From the NCBI RefSeq assembly GCF_028885415.1, contig NZ_CP118527.1:4712001-4776000 (forward strand): a DNA stretch of 64,000 nt, in the 5' to 3' direction. Position numbers and translations under genes: made by a program. The notes beneath the pieces were generated by a model. The model ran no database searches, was not told the DNA's origin, and saw only the letters and a list, made by a program, of their open reading frames with translations. Source of the stretch: Streptomyces coeruleorubidus (GTDB taxonomy: Bacteria; Actinomycetota; Actinomycetes; Streptomycetales; Streptomycetaceae). Positions within the stretch are counted from its first letter, which is position 1, and each line of letters begins with the position of its first letter. Shown here piece by piece: positions 1 to 8,728 of the stretch.

Positions 1-283
1 CTTCACCCGGACCGGCGAGAGCGCCCAGGTCACGCCCCTGCCGCTGATGCTCGTCTCGTGGATGGCTTCTGGCATGTTCTTCCCACTGGAGCTGCTGCCG
101 GACCGGGTGGCCTCCGTCTGCGAACTGCTGCCACTGACACCCGTCGTCACCCTGGTGCGAGGCGGCTGGACCGGCGACCTGTCGGCGTACGAGGCGCTGG
201 GCGCCGTGGCGACGGCGGTGGCCTGGATCGTCATCGCGGTGTTTGCTGTACGGCGGTGGTTCCGCTGGGAACCGCGGCGCTGA
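1..283 (+). CDS. ABC-2 type transporter permease, C-terminal part
   Basis: The reading frame is open from the window edge to a TGA at 281-283, so the N-terminus lies outside. The visible ~90 residues hold the end of an ABC-2 permease: a hydrophobic stretch with a short GMFFPLELLP segment, an RGG turn, a last membrane helix (residues around AVATAVAWIVIAVFAV) and a basic cytoplasmic tail. It probably exports a small molecule or peptide together with an ATPase outside the window. A two-component system follows 22 bp downstream, an arrangement in which the kinase usually controls the transporter. The substrate cannot be inferred. Confidence 0.75.
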   Translation, partial: FTRTGESAQVTPLPLMLVSWMASGMFFPLELLPDRVASVCELLPLTPVVTLVRGGWTGDLSAYEALGAVATAVAWIVIAVFAVRRWFRWEPRR

Positions 284-305
284 CCGAAGGGGGAGTGACG
301 GGCTG

Positions 306-1610
306 ATGCGCTGGCCGGGCAGGTGGTGGCGGCGGCAGAGCAAGCCGGAGAAGGTCGAGACGTACACCCGGTGGTCGTTCTACTCCTTCGCGGTGATCGA
401 GTTCATCGCTGTCGGACTCCTGGCCGCCCCCCTGGGGGTGTGGCCGGGGGCCGGGCTGCTGCTGGTGCTGGGCGTGCACGCCGCGGTCTGCTTCGTCACC
501 GTGTCACGGTCGCTGGACTGGACGCGGGGCAGGCGGCCGCAGCCCGTCCGGCTGCTCTGGACGCTGGCCGCCGTCACCGCCGCGGTCGGCGTCGCCGCGA
601 TCGGCATCGCGGACCGCGGACCGGGCGGCGAGCAGGTGGACACCGCCGCAGGCGGGGCCTTCGGGGTGGTGGTCGTCGTCGGGGCCGGCATCATCGCGCT
701 CGGCATCCGTGAGCGCAAGCGCGTGTTCGCCGTCGTCGGGGCCTTCGCTGTGAGCTCCTGGATCGTGGCGTTCACCCGGGGTGCCCCGGCGGGCGAATCG
801 CTCTTCGCGTCGGTGATCGCGCTGTTCTGCGGCGGTCTCCTCGCCTTCACCGCTGTCATCTCCGTATGGCTGCTCAACATCGTCTATGAGCTCGACGAAG
901 CGCGTGAGAACCGGGCCCGGCTCGCCGTCGCCGAGGAACGGCTCAGGTTCGGGCGGGACCTGCACGACGTCATGGGGCGCAACCTCGCCGTCATCGCGCT
1001 CAAGAGCGAACTGGCCGTGCAGCTCGCCCAGCGGGACCGGCCGGAGGCCGTGGCGCAGATGGTCGAGGTGCAGCGGCTCGCGCACGAGTCGCAACGGGAG
1101 GTACGGGAGGTCGTCCGGGGCTATCGGGAGGCCGATCTCGGAACGGAACTCTCCGGGGCGCAGGGGGTGCTGACCGCGGCCGGCATCGACTGCACGGTGA
1201 GCGGGGCGACGGCGGCCGGGCTGCCGGTCGCCGTGCAGTCCGCCCTGGGGTGGGTGGTGCGGGAGGCCGCGACGAACGTCCTGCGGCACGGGGACGCACG
1301 GCGGTGTGCGGTGAGGCTGCGGGTGCTGGAGGGGCACGTGGTGTTGTCCGTGGAGAACGACGGGGTCAGCGAGGCCGGGGACGGGTCGTCCGGCTCGACC
1401 GGCTCCGGGCTGGCAGGGCTGCGGGAGCGGCTGGCGGAGATCGACGGGACGCTGGAGGCCGGGCCCACGGGCCGGGGGCTGTTCCGGCTGACGGCACGGA
1501 TTCCATTGCCGTCGCAGAATCCGCTGCCGTCGCAGTCCGGCCCTTCCGGCCCCTCCGGCCCTTCCGGGTCCACAGCCGCTGTGCGTTCTGTGAGTGAGGT
1601 CATGCCATGA
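306..1610 (+). CDS. Sensor histidine kinase, DesK/NarX type (HisKA_3)
   Basis: A 434-residue membrane histidine kinase. Several hydrophobic segments in residues 25-205 form the sensor part with no obvious extracellular domain. The dimerisation box contains RDLHDVMG with the phosphoacceptor at about His220, the N box reads REAATNVLRHG and the G box GSGLAGLRERL, as in HisKA_3 kinases that partner NarL regulators. The C-terminus carries an odd Gly-Pro-Ser tandem (GPSGPSGPSG), probably disordered. ATG 306 is preferred because GAAGGGGGA sits at 286-294; an in-frame start at 243 would overlap the permease. The stop overlaps the regulator start (ATGA). Confidence 0.9.
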   Translation: MRWPGRWWRRQSKPEKVETYTRWSFYSFAVIEFIAVGLLAAPLGVWPGAGLLLVLGVHAAVCFVTVSRSLDWTRGRRPQPVRLLWTLAAVTAAVGVAAIGIADRGPGGEQVDTAAGGAFGVVVVVGAGIIALGIRERKRVFAVVGAFAVSSWIVAFTRGAPAGESLFASVIALFCGGLLAFTAVISVWLLNIVYELDEARENRARLAVAEERLRFGRDLHDVMGRNLAVIALKSELAVQLAQRDRPEAVAQMVEVQRLAHESQREVREVVRGYREADLGTELSGAQGVLTAAGIDCTVSGATAAGLPVAVQSALGWVVREAATNVLRHGDARRCAVRLRVLEGHVVLSVENDGVSEAGDGSSGSTGSGLAGLRERLAEIDGTLEAGPTGRGLFRLTARIPLPSQNPLPSQSGPSGPSGPSGSTAAVRSVSEVMP

Positions 1611-2227
1611 CGGCCGTAGAACCCGTGCGGCTGCTGCTCGCCGATGACGAGCACCTCATCCGTGGCGCGCTCGCCGCGCTGCTGTCCCTGGAGGACGACA
1701 TCATGGTCGTCGCCGAGGCTGCCACCGGGCCGGAGGCGATGGCGATGGCCCGGGCGCACCAGCCCGACGTCGCCGTACTGGATCTCCAGATGCCCGGCGC
1801 CGACGGTGTGAAGGTCGCCACATCCCTGCGCACCGAACTGCCCGGCTGCAAGGTGCTCATCGTCACCAGCCACGGGCGGCCCGGGCATCTGAAGCGGGCT
1901 CTGGAGGCCGGGGTGCGGGGGTTCGTGCCGAAGACCGTGAGTGCGCAGCGGCTCGCGGAGCTCATTCGCACGGTGCACGCCGGGAACCGTTACGTCGACC
2001 CCGAGTTGGCCGCCGACGCGATCGCCGCCGGGGACTCGCCGCTGACCGCCCGGGAGGCCGAGGTGCTGGAACTCGCAGCCGACGGCGCGCCGGTGGCCGA
2101 GATCGCGGAACGGGCCGCGCTGTCACAGGGGACCGTGCGGAACTACCTGTCGTCGGCCGTGTCGAAGCTGGGGGCGGAGAACCGGCATGCCGCGGTGCGG
2201 CTCGCGCGGGAGCGAGGTTGGGTATAG
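1607..2227 (+). CDS. Response regulator, NarL/FixJ family
   Basis: A 206-residue two-domain regulator. The receiver domain has the acidic pair near the N-terminus (LLADDEH), the phosphoacceptor at about Asp59 in VAVLDLQMPG and a conserved Lys in VPKTV. The LuxR-type helix-turn-helix spans roughly residues 135-206 (LTAREAEVLELAADG to the C-terminus). It overlaps the kinase gene by four bases, so the two are translationally coupled, and it most likely controls the transporter genes upstream. The stop lies about 20 bp before the tRNA-Gly gene. Confidence 0.93.
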   Translation: MTAVEPVRLLLADDEHLIRGALAALLSLEDDIMVVAEAATGPEAMAMARAHQPDVAVLDLQMPGADGVKVATSLRTELPGCKVLIVTSHGRPGHLKRALEAGVRGFVPKTVSAQRLAELIRTVHAGNRYVDPELAADAIAAGDSPLTAREAEVLELAADGAPVAEIAERAALSQGTVRNYLSSAVSKLGAENRHAAVRLARERGWV

Positions 2228-2249
2228 TGGTTCTCGCGCCACGGCGCAT

Positions 2250-2325
2250 GCGAACGTAGCTCAGTTGGTAGAGCGCAACCTTGCCAAGGTTGAGGTCGCG
2301 AGTTCGAACCTCGTCGTTCGCTCCA
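2250..2325 (+). tRNA. tRNA-Gly(GCC)
   Basis: Cloverleaf read by eye: acceptor arm GCGAACG pairs with CGTTCGC, anticodon stem CAACC/GGTTG encloses loop TTGCCAA with anticodon GCC, and the T arm contains GTTCGAAC. The 3' CCA is encoded at 2323-2325. Confidence 0.95.
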
Positions 2326-2327
2326 GC

Positions 2328-2361
2328 GAGAAGCCCCCCGGTTCCGGCCGGGGGGCTTCTC
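2328..2361 (+). terminator. Rho-independent type hairpin after tRNA-Gly
   Basis: A perfect 14-bp stem (2328-2341 with 2348-2361) and a 6-nt loop directly follow the tRNA. It lies between the tRNA and the 3' end of convergent purC, so it could serve both strands. Confidence 0.8.
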
Positions 2362-2380
2362 TGTGTCCTGGATCCAGGTC

Positions 2381-3280
2381 CTACGTCCAGCTGGTGCCGG
2401 TCAGGCGCTCGTACGCCTCCACGTACTTGGCGCGGGTGGCCTCCACGACGTCCTGCTGCAGCGGGGGCGGGGGCTGCTCGCTCTTGCGGTCCCAGCCGGA
2501 CTCCGGCGACGTCAGCCAGTCGCGGACGTGCTGCTTGTCGTACGACGGCTGCGCGTGGCCCGGCTGCCACTGGTCGGCCGGCCAGAAGCGGGAGGAGTCC
2601 GCGGTGAGGACCTCGTCCGCGAGGACCAGGGAGTCGCCGTCGAAGCCGAACTCGAACTTCGTGTCCGCGAGGATGATCCCCCGGTCGCGGGCGATGTCCC
2701 GGCCCCGCGAGTAGACGGCGAGGGTCGCCTGACGCAGCCGGGCGGCGGTGTCGGCGCCTACCTGGCGGGCGACCTCCTCGTAGGAGACGTTCTCGTCGTG
2801 CTCTCCGACGGCGGCCTTGGTGGCCGGGGTGAAGATCGGGGCGGGCAGTTCACTGCCGTCGACCAGGCCTTCCGGGAGGGCGAGGCCACAGACCGTGCGG
2901 GAGTCGTTGTACTCGACCAGGCCCGAGCCGGTCAGGTAGCCACGGGCCACGCACTCCACGGGGACCATCTGGAGGGACTTGCAGACGAGCGTGCGGCCCG
3001 CCCAGTCGGCGGGGGCGCCCGCGGGCAGTTCCGTGCTCAGGACGTGGTTCGGGATCAGGTCGGCGAGCTGGTCGAACCACCACAGGGAGAGCTGCGTGAG
3101 GATCCGGCCCTTGTCGGGGATCTCGGTCGGCAGCACCCAGTCGAACGCGGAGATGCGGTCGCTGGCGACCATCACGAGGTCGCCCGCCTCGTTCTGGTAC
3201 AGCTCACGCACCTTTCCGGTGTGCAGATGCACCAGGCCCGGAACCTGGATCGGCTCGGGCTTCTCTACGAATCCGGACAC
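2381..3280 (-). CDS. purC: Phosphoribosylaminoimidazole-succinocarboxamide synthase (SAICAR synthetase)
   Basis: A 299-residue cytosolic enzyme of purine biosynthesis that joins CAIR and aspartate with ATP to make SAICAR. Family signatures are the N-terminal HTGKVRELY and VASDRISAFDWVLP blocks and the ARGYLTGSG and RGIILADTKFEFG segments in the middle and C-terminal parts. The length matches the actinobacterial single-domain form. purD lies about 4 kb away on the same strand but with unrelated genes between, so they are not one tight operon. The gene ends facing the tRNA-Gly terminator. Confidence 0.97.
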   Translation of the reverse strand: MSGFVEKPEPIQVPGLVHLHTGKVRELYQNEAGDLVMVASDRISAFDWVLPTEIPDKGRILTQLSLWWFDQLADLIPNHVLSTELPAGAPADWAGRTLVCKSLQMVPVECVARGYLTGSGLVEYNDSRTVCGLALPEGLVDGSELPAPIFTPATKAAVGEHDENVSYEEVARQVGADTAARLRQATLAVYSRGRDIARDRGIILADTKFEFGFDGDSLVLADEVLTADSSRFWPADQWQPGHAQPSYDKQHVRDWLTSPESGWDRKSEQPPPPLQQDVVEATRAKYVEAYERLTGTSWT

Positions 3281-3399
3281 GGTTCCTCCCCGTGGTTGAA
3301 CAAGAGGGGCGCCCGCAGGGCTCCCATTGGGTGGCGGTGGGAGACGGGCGAGCCTATGGGTCGATTCTCCCGTACTCGGGACTGATCACGGACAGTGGG

Positions 3400-4875
3400 T
3401 CAGTCGCGTTTGCAGATGCGGTCGAGGAGGTTTGCGGTGGCCCGTTGGATGCGGGGGTCGACGTGGCCCGGGCGGTCCAGGGCCGGGGTCCAGGCGAACG
3501 TTCCGGATGCGAAGACCCAGGCGCCGGAGGGGGCGCGGTACAGGGACGTCTCCTGGTGGCGGGATGCGCCCTCCTTGTCGGTGTACGGGGAGTGGGCGAG
3601 CAGCACGCGCTCCTCGTGCTCGGGCAGCGGGGTGCGCGGGAAGTAGCGGTCGGCCTCGCCGGCCACCATGCCCTCGATCTCGTCCCCCTCCTGCGCCCCG
3701 GTCGCCTCCCACAGCCAGTGGCCGGCGTTGCGCACGATCAGCGGATGCGGCACGGGGACGGGCCCGGCGTACTGGATGCCGATGAGCTGCTGCTCCGCCC
3801 GGTCGATCTCCCGCCACAGCACCGGCTTGCCGGGGCCCCTGCGCTTGCGGCAGGTCAGCAGGCGGTCGGGGACGCCGGACGGGGAGGGGCCCAGCTCCAC
3901 CTGCCAGTACATCGAGTTGGCGGAGAGGAACACGAGCGAGGTGCCGGCGTCGCGGGCGAGCTCTACGGCGCCGCGCATCGCGGCCGACCAGTACTCGTCG
4001 TGGCCGGGGAAGACCAGGCCGCGGTAGCGGGTGGGGTCGACGCGGCCCGCGTGCAGGTCGCCGGCGGTGGCGTAGGCGGCGTCGTAGCCGTAGCGCTCGG
4101 CCCAGCGGATGAAGTCGTAGGCGTGGCCGACGTGCAGGGGGAGGCCGGCGCCCGCGTACGGGCGGTCGAAGGAGACCGTGGCGGCGGCCTCGGACTCGCC
4201 CAGCAGCCGGCCCTTCTCGTCCCAGGCGTGGTAGAGGCTGGCGCCGGTGCGGCCGTCCTCCGGGTAGAGGTTGTACGCCTGCCAGGTGATGTCGGGCAGG
4301 ACGAGGAGCAGGTCGGCGGGCTGGTCGTGGCGGACCGTGAACGGGACGTGGGAGCGGTAGCCGTCGGCGGTGGTGAGGACGGCGACGTACGCGCCGATGT
4401 TCCAGTACGACGGGATCTGGAGCCGCCAGGACAGCCACCAGTGGTGGCAGGAGACCGTACGGTCCGCCGTGAGCGGCGGGGGCTGCACCATGCCGGACAG
4501 ACGCGGGCTGGTGGTGATCTTCGCGGCGCCGTCACCGCCGTAGTGGCCGATGCGGTAGATGTCGACGCCGAACTCCTGGGGCGGGTCGACGGTGATGTGG
4601 AAGTCGATGGCCTCGCCGGGCGCGACCGCGCCGGTGGAGGTGAAGCCCTTGATCTGGCAGTGAACGTCGTCGGCCGCGCGGGGGCCGCCGGAGCGGCTGC
4701 CCTTCTTCGGGGCCTGGGCCGGATCCTGGTCCACGTACCAGGGGACGACCTGGCCGCTGTCGTCGAAGTACGTCACGTTTCCGCGCAGCCACGGAACGGG
4801 GCCCTGCCCGAAGGGATCCGTCACGGCGTGCGCCAGCGCTCCCGACTCCCAGCGGCGGATCTGCTCCGAACCCAT
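3400..4875 (-). CDS. N,N-dimethylformamidase beta-subunit-like protein
   Basis: A 491-residue protein of the family that includes the large subunit of N,N-dimethylformamidase. It has an N-terminal beta-rich part (GEAIDFHITVDPP, IYRIGHYGG) and a C-terminal catalytic-like domain with the signature PGHDEYWSAAMR; a His-x-Glu with nearby tyrosines forms the iron site in the characterised enzyme as I recall it, and such residues are visible here. No small subunit gene is seen, and no signal peptide. ATG 4875 is chosen for the GGAGGGG ribosome site just upstream; the frame stays open to 5079 without family similarity. The substrate is unknown. Confidence 0.75.
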   Translation of the reverse strand: MGSEQIRRWESGALAHAVTDPFGQGPVPWLRGNVTYFDDSGQVVPWYVDQDPAQAPKKGSRSGGPRAADDVHCQIKGFTSTGAVAPGEAIDFHITVDPPQEFGVDIYRIGHYGGDGAAKITTSPRLSGMVQPPPLTADRTVSCHHWWLSWRLQIPSYWNIGAYVAVLTTADGYRSHVPFTVRHDQPADLLLVLPDITWQAYNLYPEDGRTGASLYHAWDEKGRLLGESEAAATVSFDRPYAGAGLPLHVGHAYDFIRWAERYGYDAAYATAGDLHAGRVDPTRYRGLVFPGHDEYWSAAMRGAVELARDAGTSLVFLSANSMYWQVELGPSPSGVPDRLLTCRKRRGPGKPVLWREIDRAEQQLIGIQYAGPVPVPHPLIVRNAGHWLWEATGAQEGDEIEGMVAGEADRYFPRTPLPEHEERVLLAHSPYTDKEGASRHQETSLYRAPSGAWVFASGTFAWTPALDRPGHVDPRIQRATANLLDRICKRD

Positions 4876-5124
4876 GGTTGCTTCCCCTCCCCTTCGCCCC
4901 CGTGGTTGTGCGTGCTGGTGTGCGTTGCCTACTGGTGTGGTGTCTGCGGGTTCTGCGGCCTGTGCGGCGTACTGGGGGCTGTGCGGTCCCGTCGTGCTTA
5001 TGTGCTTGTCGTATGTCGCAAGCCCTTGCCATGTGCGCGAACGGTCCAAGCACATCACATAATGCGCGCACTTCGTCACTGTTCGTTTCGAATTGGCCAG
5101 AAGCGGAAGCGGGTGCTCCGGCGG

Positions 5125-6960
5125 TCAACCGAGCCGGACCGGCTTCTCGGGGCGTATCCCAAGCTCGGCCAGCCAGGCCCGCAGGGGGGTGGAGTCGCCG
5201 TCCTCGATCAGGGTGAGGACCTTGGGCGCCAGGTCGGCGGTGCGCTCGCCGTTGTGGAGGAGGGTCGGGCCGTCCAGCCAGTCCAGGCCCGGTGTCGCAC
5301 CGGCGGTGTCCATCGCGGCGCAGCAGATCATCGCCGTGAGGTGGTCGGCGAGCAGTTCGCGGGCCGTACGCGGGGGCTGGAGGGGGAAGAGGGGGAGGGT
5401 CCGGTCGTCCCAGAGGGCGGCGGGGTCCGGGGTGGCCGGGGAAGGGGCGGTTGAGGAGGGGGCGGTCGAGGGGGCGGTGGCCGACGGGCTCGGCGTCGCG
5501 GTGGCCTCCTCGCGGGACAGTTCGGCGCTGAGCCGGGCGGCGAGGGTGGCGCTGCGGGGGGTGGTGCCGGAGAGGTCTTCTTCGTCGTCGTTGGGGGGTG
5601 GTTCCGGGCTTCTGGATAGTTCCGGGCTTCGTGTGGTGAAGGGGGTCTCTCCGGCTTGGTCCGTCAGGCGGTCCGCTCGGTCCGTCAGGTGGTCGAGGAC
5701 GCGGGAGAGGGTCGGGCCGCCGGTGTTCGGGGCCGTGCTTCCCAGGGCCGGGCGGACGCCCATGGCGTCCAGGACGCGGTGCAGGCGGGCCGCGTCGACG
5801 CGCCACTTGCGGTCCACTACCTCCTCCGGATACTCGCTCCAGCCCACCGGCGACCAGTCGGGACCGGGCCCCGCGGGGCCACCGTGGAAGAGGCGAGCGG
5901 CGAGGAGGGAGGCGGCCTCGTCGACCGCGCCCGGCTCCTCCAGCAGATCGCAGGCGGGCCGCTCACCGAGACGGGAGGCGAAGCCCTCGGCCAGGCGGTC
6001 GCGCCGGGACAGCTCCGTGAGCGCCGCCACCACACCGGCGTCCAGCCGGGACGGCCAGCGGCCCATCCGCCAGGCGGGCAGCGCCACCCGGGTCAGCAGC
6101 CGGTCCCAGCCCGCGTACGCCAGGCCCACCTGCTCCTGCGCGACGATCCGCAGCCCGTAATCCACAGCCTGTGCACGCTCCGCGGCCGCGGCGGCCACGC
6201 CCCGCTCCATCTCGGCGGCGTGCACACGGCAACTGCGCAGCAGAAGCCGGGCCACCCAGCCGACACCGGCCAGCCCGGCCCGCGACACCCGCCCGCGGTG
6301 CGGCGCCGAGGCCACGGCCACCGCGGCGTCCAGGCCCCGGACGAAGCGCCGGGCGGCGGCTATGTCCGGGTGCGCCGAGGGGCCCGTACCGGCGACGACC
6401 GGGGCGAGGACCGCGCGCAGCTCGCCGACCCGCATCCACCACAGGAAGGGCGAGCCGATGACGAGGACGGGGGCGACCGGGTGACGGCGGTGGGTGGGTC
6501 TCCCGCCGCCCGCTATGTCGTCGTGCTCCTCGGCGGGGGGCGGGCCGTGGGCCCGGTGCGTGCGGTCCTCCAGCCAGCTGTCGCAGTCCGGTGTGAGCGC
6601 TATCGCGGAGGGCGCTGGGACGTCGAGGCGGTCGGCGAGGTCGCGCACCATCCGGTACAGGTCGGGGGCCGCCTCCTCGTTGATCGGGATGGTCGGGCTC
6701 ATGGCGGGGCGGGCCCGGGCGACGACCAGGGCGACACCCGCGGCGGCGAGCAGCACGAGGACCGCGACCGGCGTCAGGGTCCAGCGGACGGCATCCCAGC
6801 CGGGGCCGACGAGGCGGCCGGTGGCGGCACCCGCCAGCAGGATCACGGCGACGGCGGCGGGCAGCAGGGCGACGGCCAGCGCGCGGCTGCGGATGCGCAG
6901 CACGACGAGCGCCCGTGACCGCGCGGCCTGCGCCCCTGCCTCCACACCCATTCCGGTCAC
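5125..6960 (-). CDS. Membrane protein with degenerate M48-like peptidase domain
   Basis: About 611 residues. Two hydrophobic helices near residues 28-90 are followed by DLYRMVRDLADRLDVPAPSA, which resembles the start of the M48 (Ste24/HtpX) fold. At the place where M48 enzymes have the HExxH zinc motif this protein reads ELRAVLAPVVAGT (about residues 180-192), so the metal ligands are absent. The rest is Arg/Ala-rich helical sequence and a disordered Ser/Thr/Pro segment. GTG 6960 is preferred because GGTGAGG lies 6 nt upstream; ATG 6951 and GTG 7023 are alternatives. It lies between the dimethylformamidase-like gene and purD on the same strand. Function unknown; a pseudopeptidase is an inference. 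Confidence 0.6.
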   Translation of the reverse strand: MTGMGVEAGAQAARSRALVVLRIRSRALAVALLPAAVAVILLAGAATGRLVGPGWDAVRWTLTPVAVLVLLAAAGVALVVARARPAMSPTIPINEEAAPDLYRMVRDLADRLDVPAPSAIALTPDCDSWLEDRTHRAHGPPPAEEHDDIAGGGRPTHRRHPVAPVLVIGSPFLWWMRVGELRAVLAPVVAGTGPSAHPDIAAARRFVRGLDAAVAVASAPHRGRVSRAGLAGVGWVARLLLRSCRVHAAEMERGVAAAAAERAQAVDYGLRIVAQEQVGLAYAGWDRLLTRVALPAWRMGRWPSRLDAGVVAALTELSRRDRLAEGFASRLGERPACDLLEEPGAVDEAASLLAARLFHGGPAGPGPDWSPVGWSEYPEEVVDRKWRVDAARLHRVLDAMGVRPALGSTAPNTGGPTLSRVLDHLTDRADRLTDQAGETPFTTRSPELSRSPEPPPNDDEEDLSGTTPRSATLAARLSAELSREEATATPSPSATAPSTAPSSTAPSPATPDPAALWDDRTLPLFPLQPPRTARELLADHLTAMICCAAMDTAGATPGLDWLDGPTLLHNGERTADLAPKVLTLIEDGDSTPLRAWLAELGIRPEKPVRLG

Positions 6961-7195
6961 GACCGACCTCACCCCCTCCCCGCTGGCCTGACGCTTTCCT
7001 TGCTCACTCCCCCACTGTGGCACCCGTCACTGACATCGCAATGCCGGTGGGCCAAGTGCCGGAACGCTTGCGCCGCACCCTAGTTGGGGCTCCGCCCCCC
7101 GTCAGCCGGATAGGGCATCGGTCACTCGATGGAATGGCTTTGGGGAGAGGTGGATGACGGAAAGCGAGGATCGGGCCCCGCATACCGAAAACTTC

Positions 7196-7227
7196 AGGCC
7201 CCGGATCCTGAGACGGATCCGGGGCCT
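7196..7227 (-). terminator. Strong hairpin downstream of purD
   Basis: A perfect 13-bp stem (7196-7208 with 7215-7227) with a 6-nt loop lies 55 bp beyond the purD stop. It is expected to end purD transcription and insulate the M48-like gene. Confidence 0.8.
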
Positions 7228-7281
7228 GTGGGGTTCATCGCGCGGGGGCGGTTTCCCAGCCCGGTGGGGGCATGGGACCGG

Positions 7282-8532
7282 TTACGCGCCTGCCGCCTTC
7301 GCGGCGATGTCCGTGCGGTGCTGGGAACCGTCCAGCCGGATGCGGCCGACGGCCGTGTAGGCGCGGTCACGGGCCTCGGCGAGGTCCTTGCCGGTGGCCG
7401 TGACGGACAGGACGCGGCCGCCCGCGCTGACGATCGCGTCGCCGTCACGCTTGGTGCCGGCGTGCAGCACGTACGCGTGCGGGGCGTCCAGGGCGGCGAC
7501 CTCGTCGAGACCGGTGATCGGGTCGCCGGTGCGCGGGGTGCCGGGGTAGTTGTGCGAGGCGACGACCACCGTGACGGCCGCGTCGTCGCTCCAGCGCAGC
7601 GGCTCCAGGTGGGCGAGGTTGCCGGTGGCCGCGGCCATCAGGAGACCGGCCAGCGGCGTCTTCAGCCGGGCCAGGACGACCTGGGTCTCGGGGTCGCCGA
7701 AGCGGGCGTTGAACTCGATCACGCGGACGCCGCGGGAGGTGATCGCGAGTCCGGCGTAGAGCAGCCCGGAGAACGGCGTGCCGCGGCGCTTCATCTCGTC
7801 CACGGTCGGCTGGAGGACGGTCTGGAGCACCTCGTCGACCAGCTTCGGGTCGGCCCACGGCAGCGGGGAGTACGCGCCCATGCCGCCGGTGTTCGGGCCC
7901 TGGTCGCCGTCCAGCGCGCGCTTGAAGTCCTGGGCGGGCTGGAGCGGCAGGACCGTCTCACCGTCGGTGACGGCGAACAGGGAGACCTCGGGGCCGTCGA
8001 GGTACTCCTCGATGACCACGCGTTCGCAGGCGGCGGCGTGGGCCCTGGCCGTGTCGAGGTCGTCGGTGACGACGACACCCTTGCCGGCGGCGAGCCCGTC
8101 GTCCTTGACGACGTACGGGGCGCCGAAAGCGTCGAGGGCCGCGTCGACCTCCTCGGGGGTCGTGCAGACGTACGACCGTGCCGTGGGCACCTCGGCCGTC
8201 GCCATGACGTCCTTCGCGAAGGCCTTGGAGCCCTCGAGCCGGGCGGCCTGCCCGGACGGGCCGAAGACCGGGATGCCGGCCTCGCGGACGGCGTCGGCGA
8301 CACCGGCGACCAGCGGCGCCTCCGGGCCGACGACCACGAGGTCCGCGCCGAGCTGCTTGGCCAGCGCGGTGACGGCCGTGCCGTCCAGGGCGTCGACCTG
8401 GTGCAGCTCGGCGACCTCGGCGATGCCGGCGTTGCCGGGGGCGCAGTGCAGCGCGGTGACGTCGGGGTCGTGGGACAGGGAGTGGCACAGGGCGTGTTCG
8501 CGGGCGCCGCTGCCGATGACGAGGACCTTCAC
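7282..8532 (-). CDS. purD: Phosphoribosylamine-glycine ligase (GAR synthetase)
   Basis: A 416-residue ATP-grasp enzyme of purine biosynthesis that joins phosphoribosylamine and glycine. It begins [14 protein letters not shown], the PurD N-terminal signature, and contains [17 protein letters not shown] (ATP-grasp), the acidic [11 protein letters not shown] metal-binding block and [11 protein letters not shown]. The start is GTG 8532; the longer open frame upstream is a Pro/Arg-rich shadow of dnaX. Upstream lies a short array of 18-bp repeats, then the dnaX stop. Confidence 0.97.
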   Translation of the reverse strand: MKVLVIGSGAREHALCHSLSHDPDVTALHCAPGNAGIAEVAELHQVDALDGTAVTALAKQLGADLVVVGPEAPLVAGVADAVREAGIPVFGPSGQAARLEGSKAFAKDVMATAEVPTARSYVCTTPEEVDAALDAFGAPYVVKDDGLAAGKGVVVTDDLDTARAHAAACERVVIEEYLDGPEVSLFAVTDGETVLPLQPAQDFKRALDGDQGPNTGGMGAYSPLPWADPKLVDEVLQTVLQPTVDEMKRRGTPFSGLLYAGLAITSRGVRVIEFNARFGDPETQVVLARLKTPLAGLLMAAATGNLAHLEPLRWSDDAAVTVVVASHNYPGTPRTGDPITGLDEVAALDAPHAYVLHAGTKRDGDAIVSAGGRVLSVTATGKDLAEARDRAYTAVGRIRLDGSQHRTDIAAKAAGA

Positions 8533-8638
8533 GGGGGTCAGCCTAACGGGAGGCGGCGGGTTTCCTTTGTGCGGGCTTCCGAAGGGGGTGGGGATCTTGG
8601 GTTGGAGGTTCCTCCAGGTGGGGGTGTGCCGGTTCCCT

Positions 8639-8728
8639 CGGGCAGGGTTGTCCGATCGGGCAGGGTTGTCCGCCCGGGCAGGGCTTGTCTGCCGCTCAGG
8701 GCTTGTCCGGCCGCTCAGGGCTCGTTCG
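8639..8728. repeat. 18-bp tandem repeat between dnaX and purD
   Basis: About five degenerate units of 18-19 bp built on CGGGCAGGGTTGTCCG occur end to end. The last unit runs into the final codons of dnaX. The units drift from CGGGCAGGG to CGCTCAGGG along the array. Confidence 0.75.

Noticed and set aside
3292..5454. 720-codon open frame antisense to the dimethylformamidase-like gene
   Set aside because: It is an antisense shadow in high-GC DNA; the product is Val/Gly/Arg-rich low complexity with no domain, while the opposite strand has a clear family protein and ribosome site.
7154..7360. Possible 68-residue gene with GGGGAGAGG before ATG 7154
   Set aside because: It runs through the purD terminator and into the purD 3' end, and the product has no family features.
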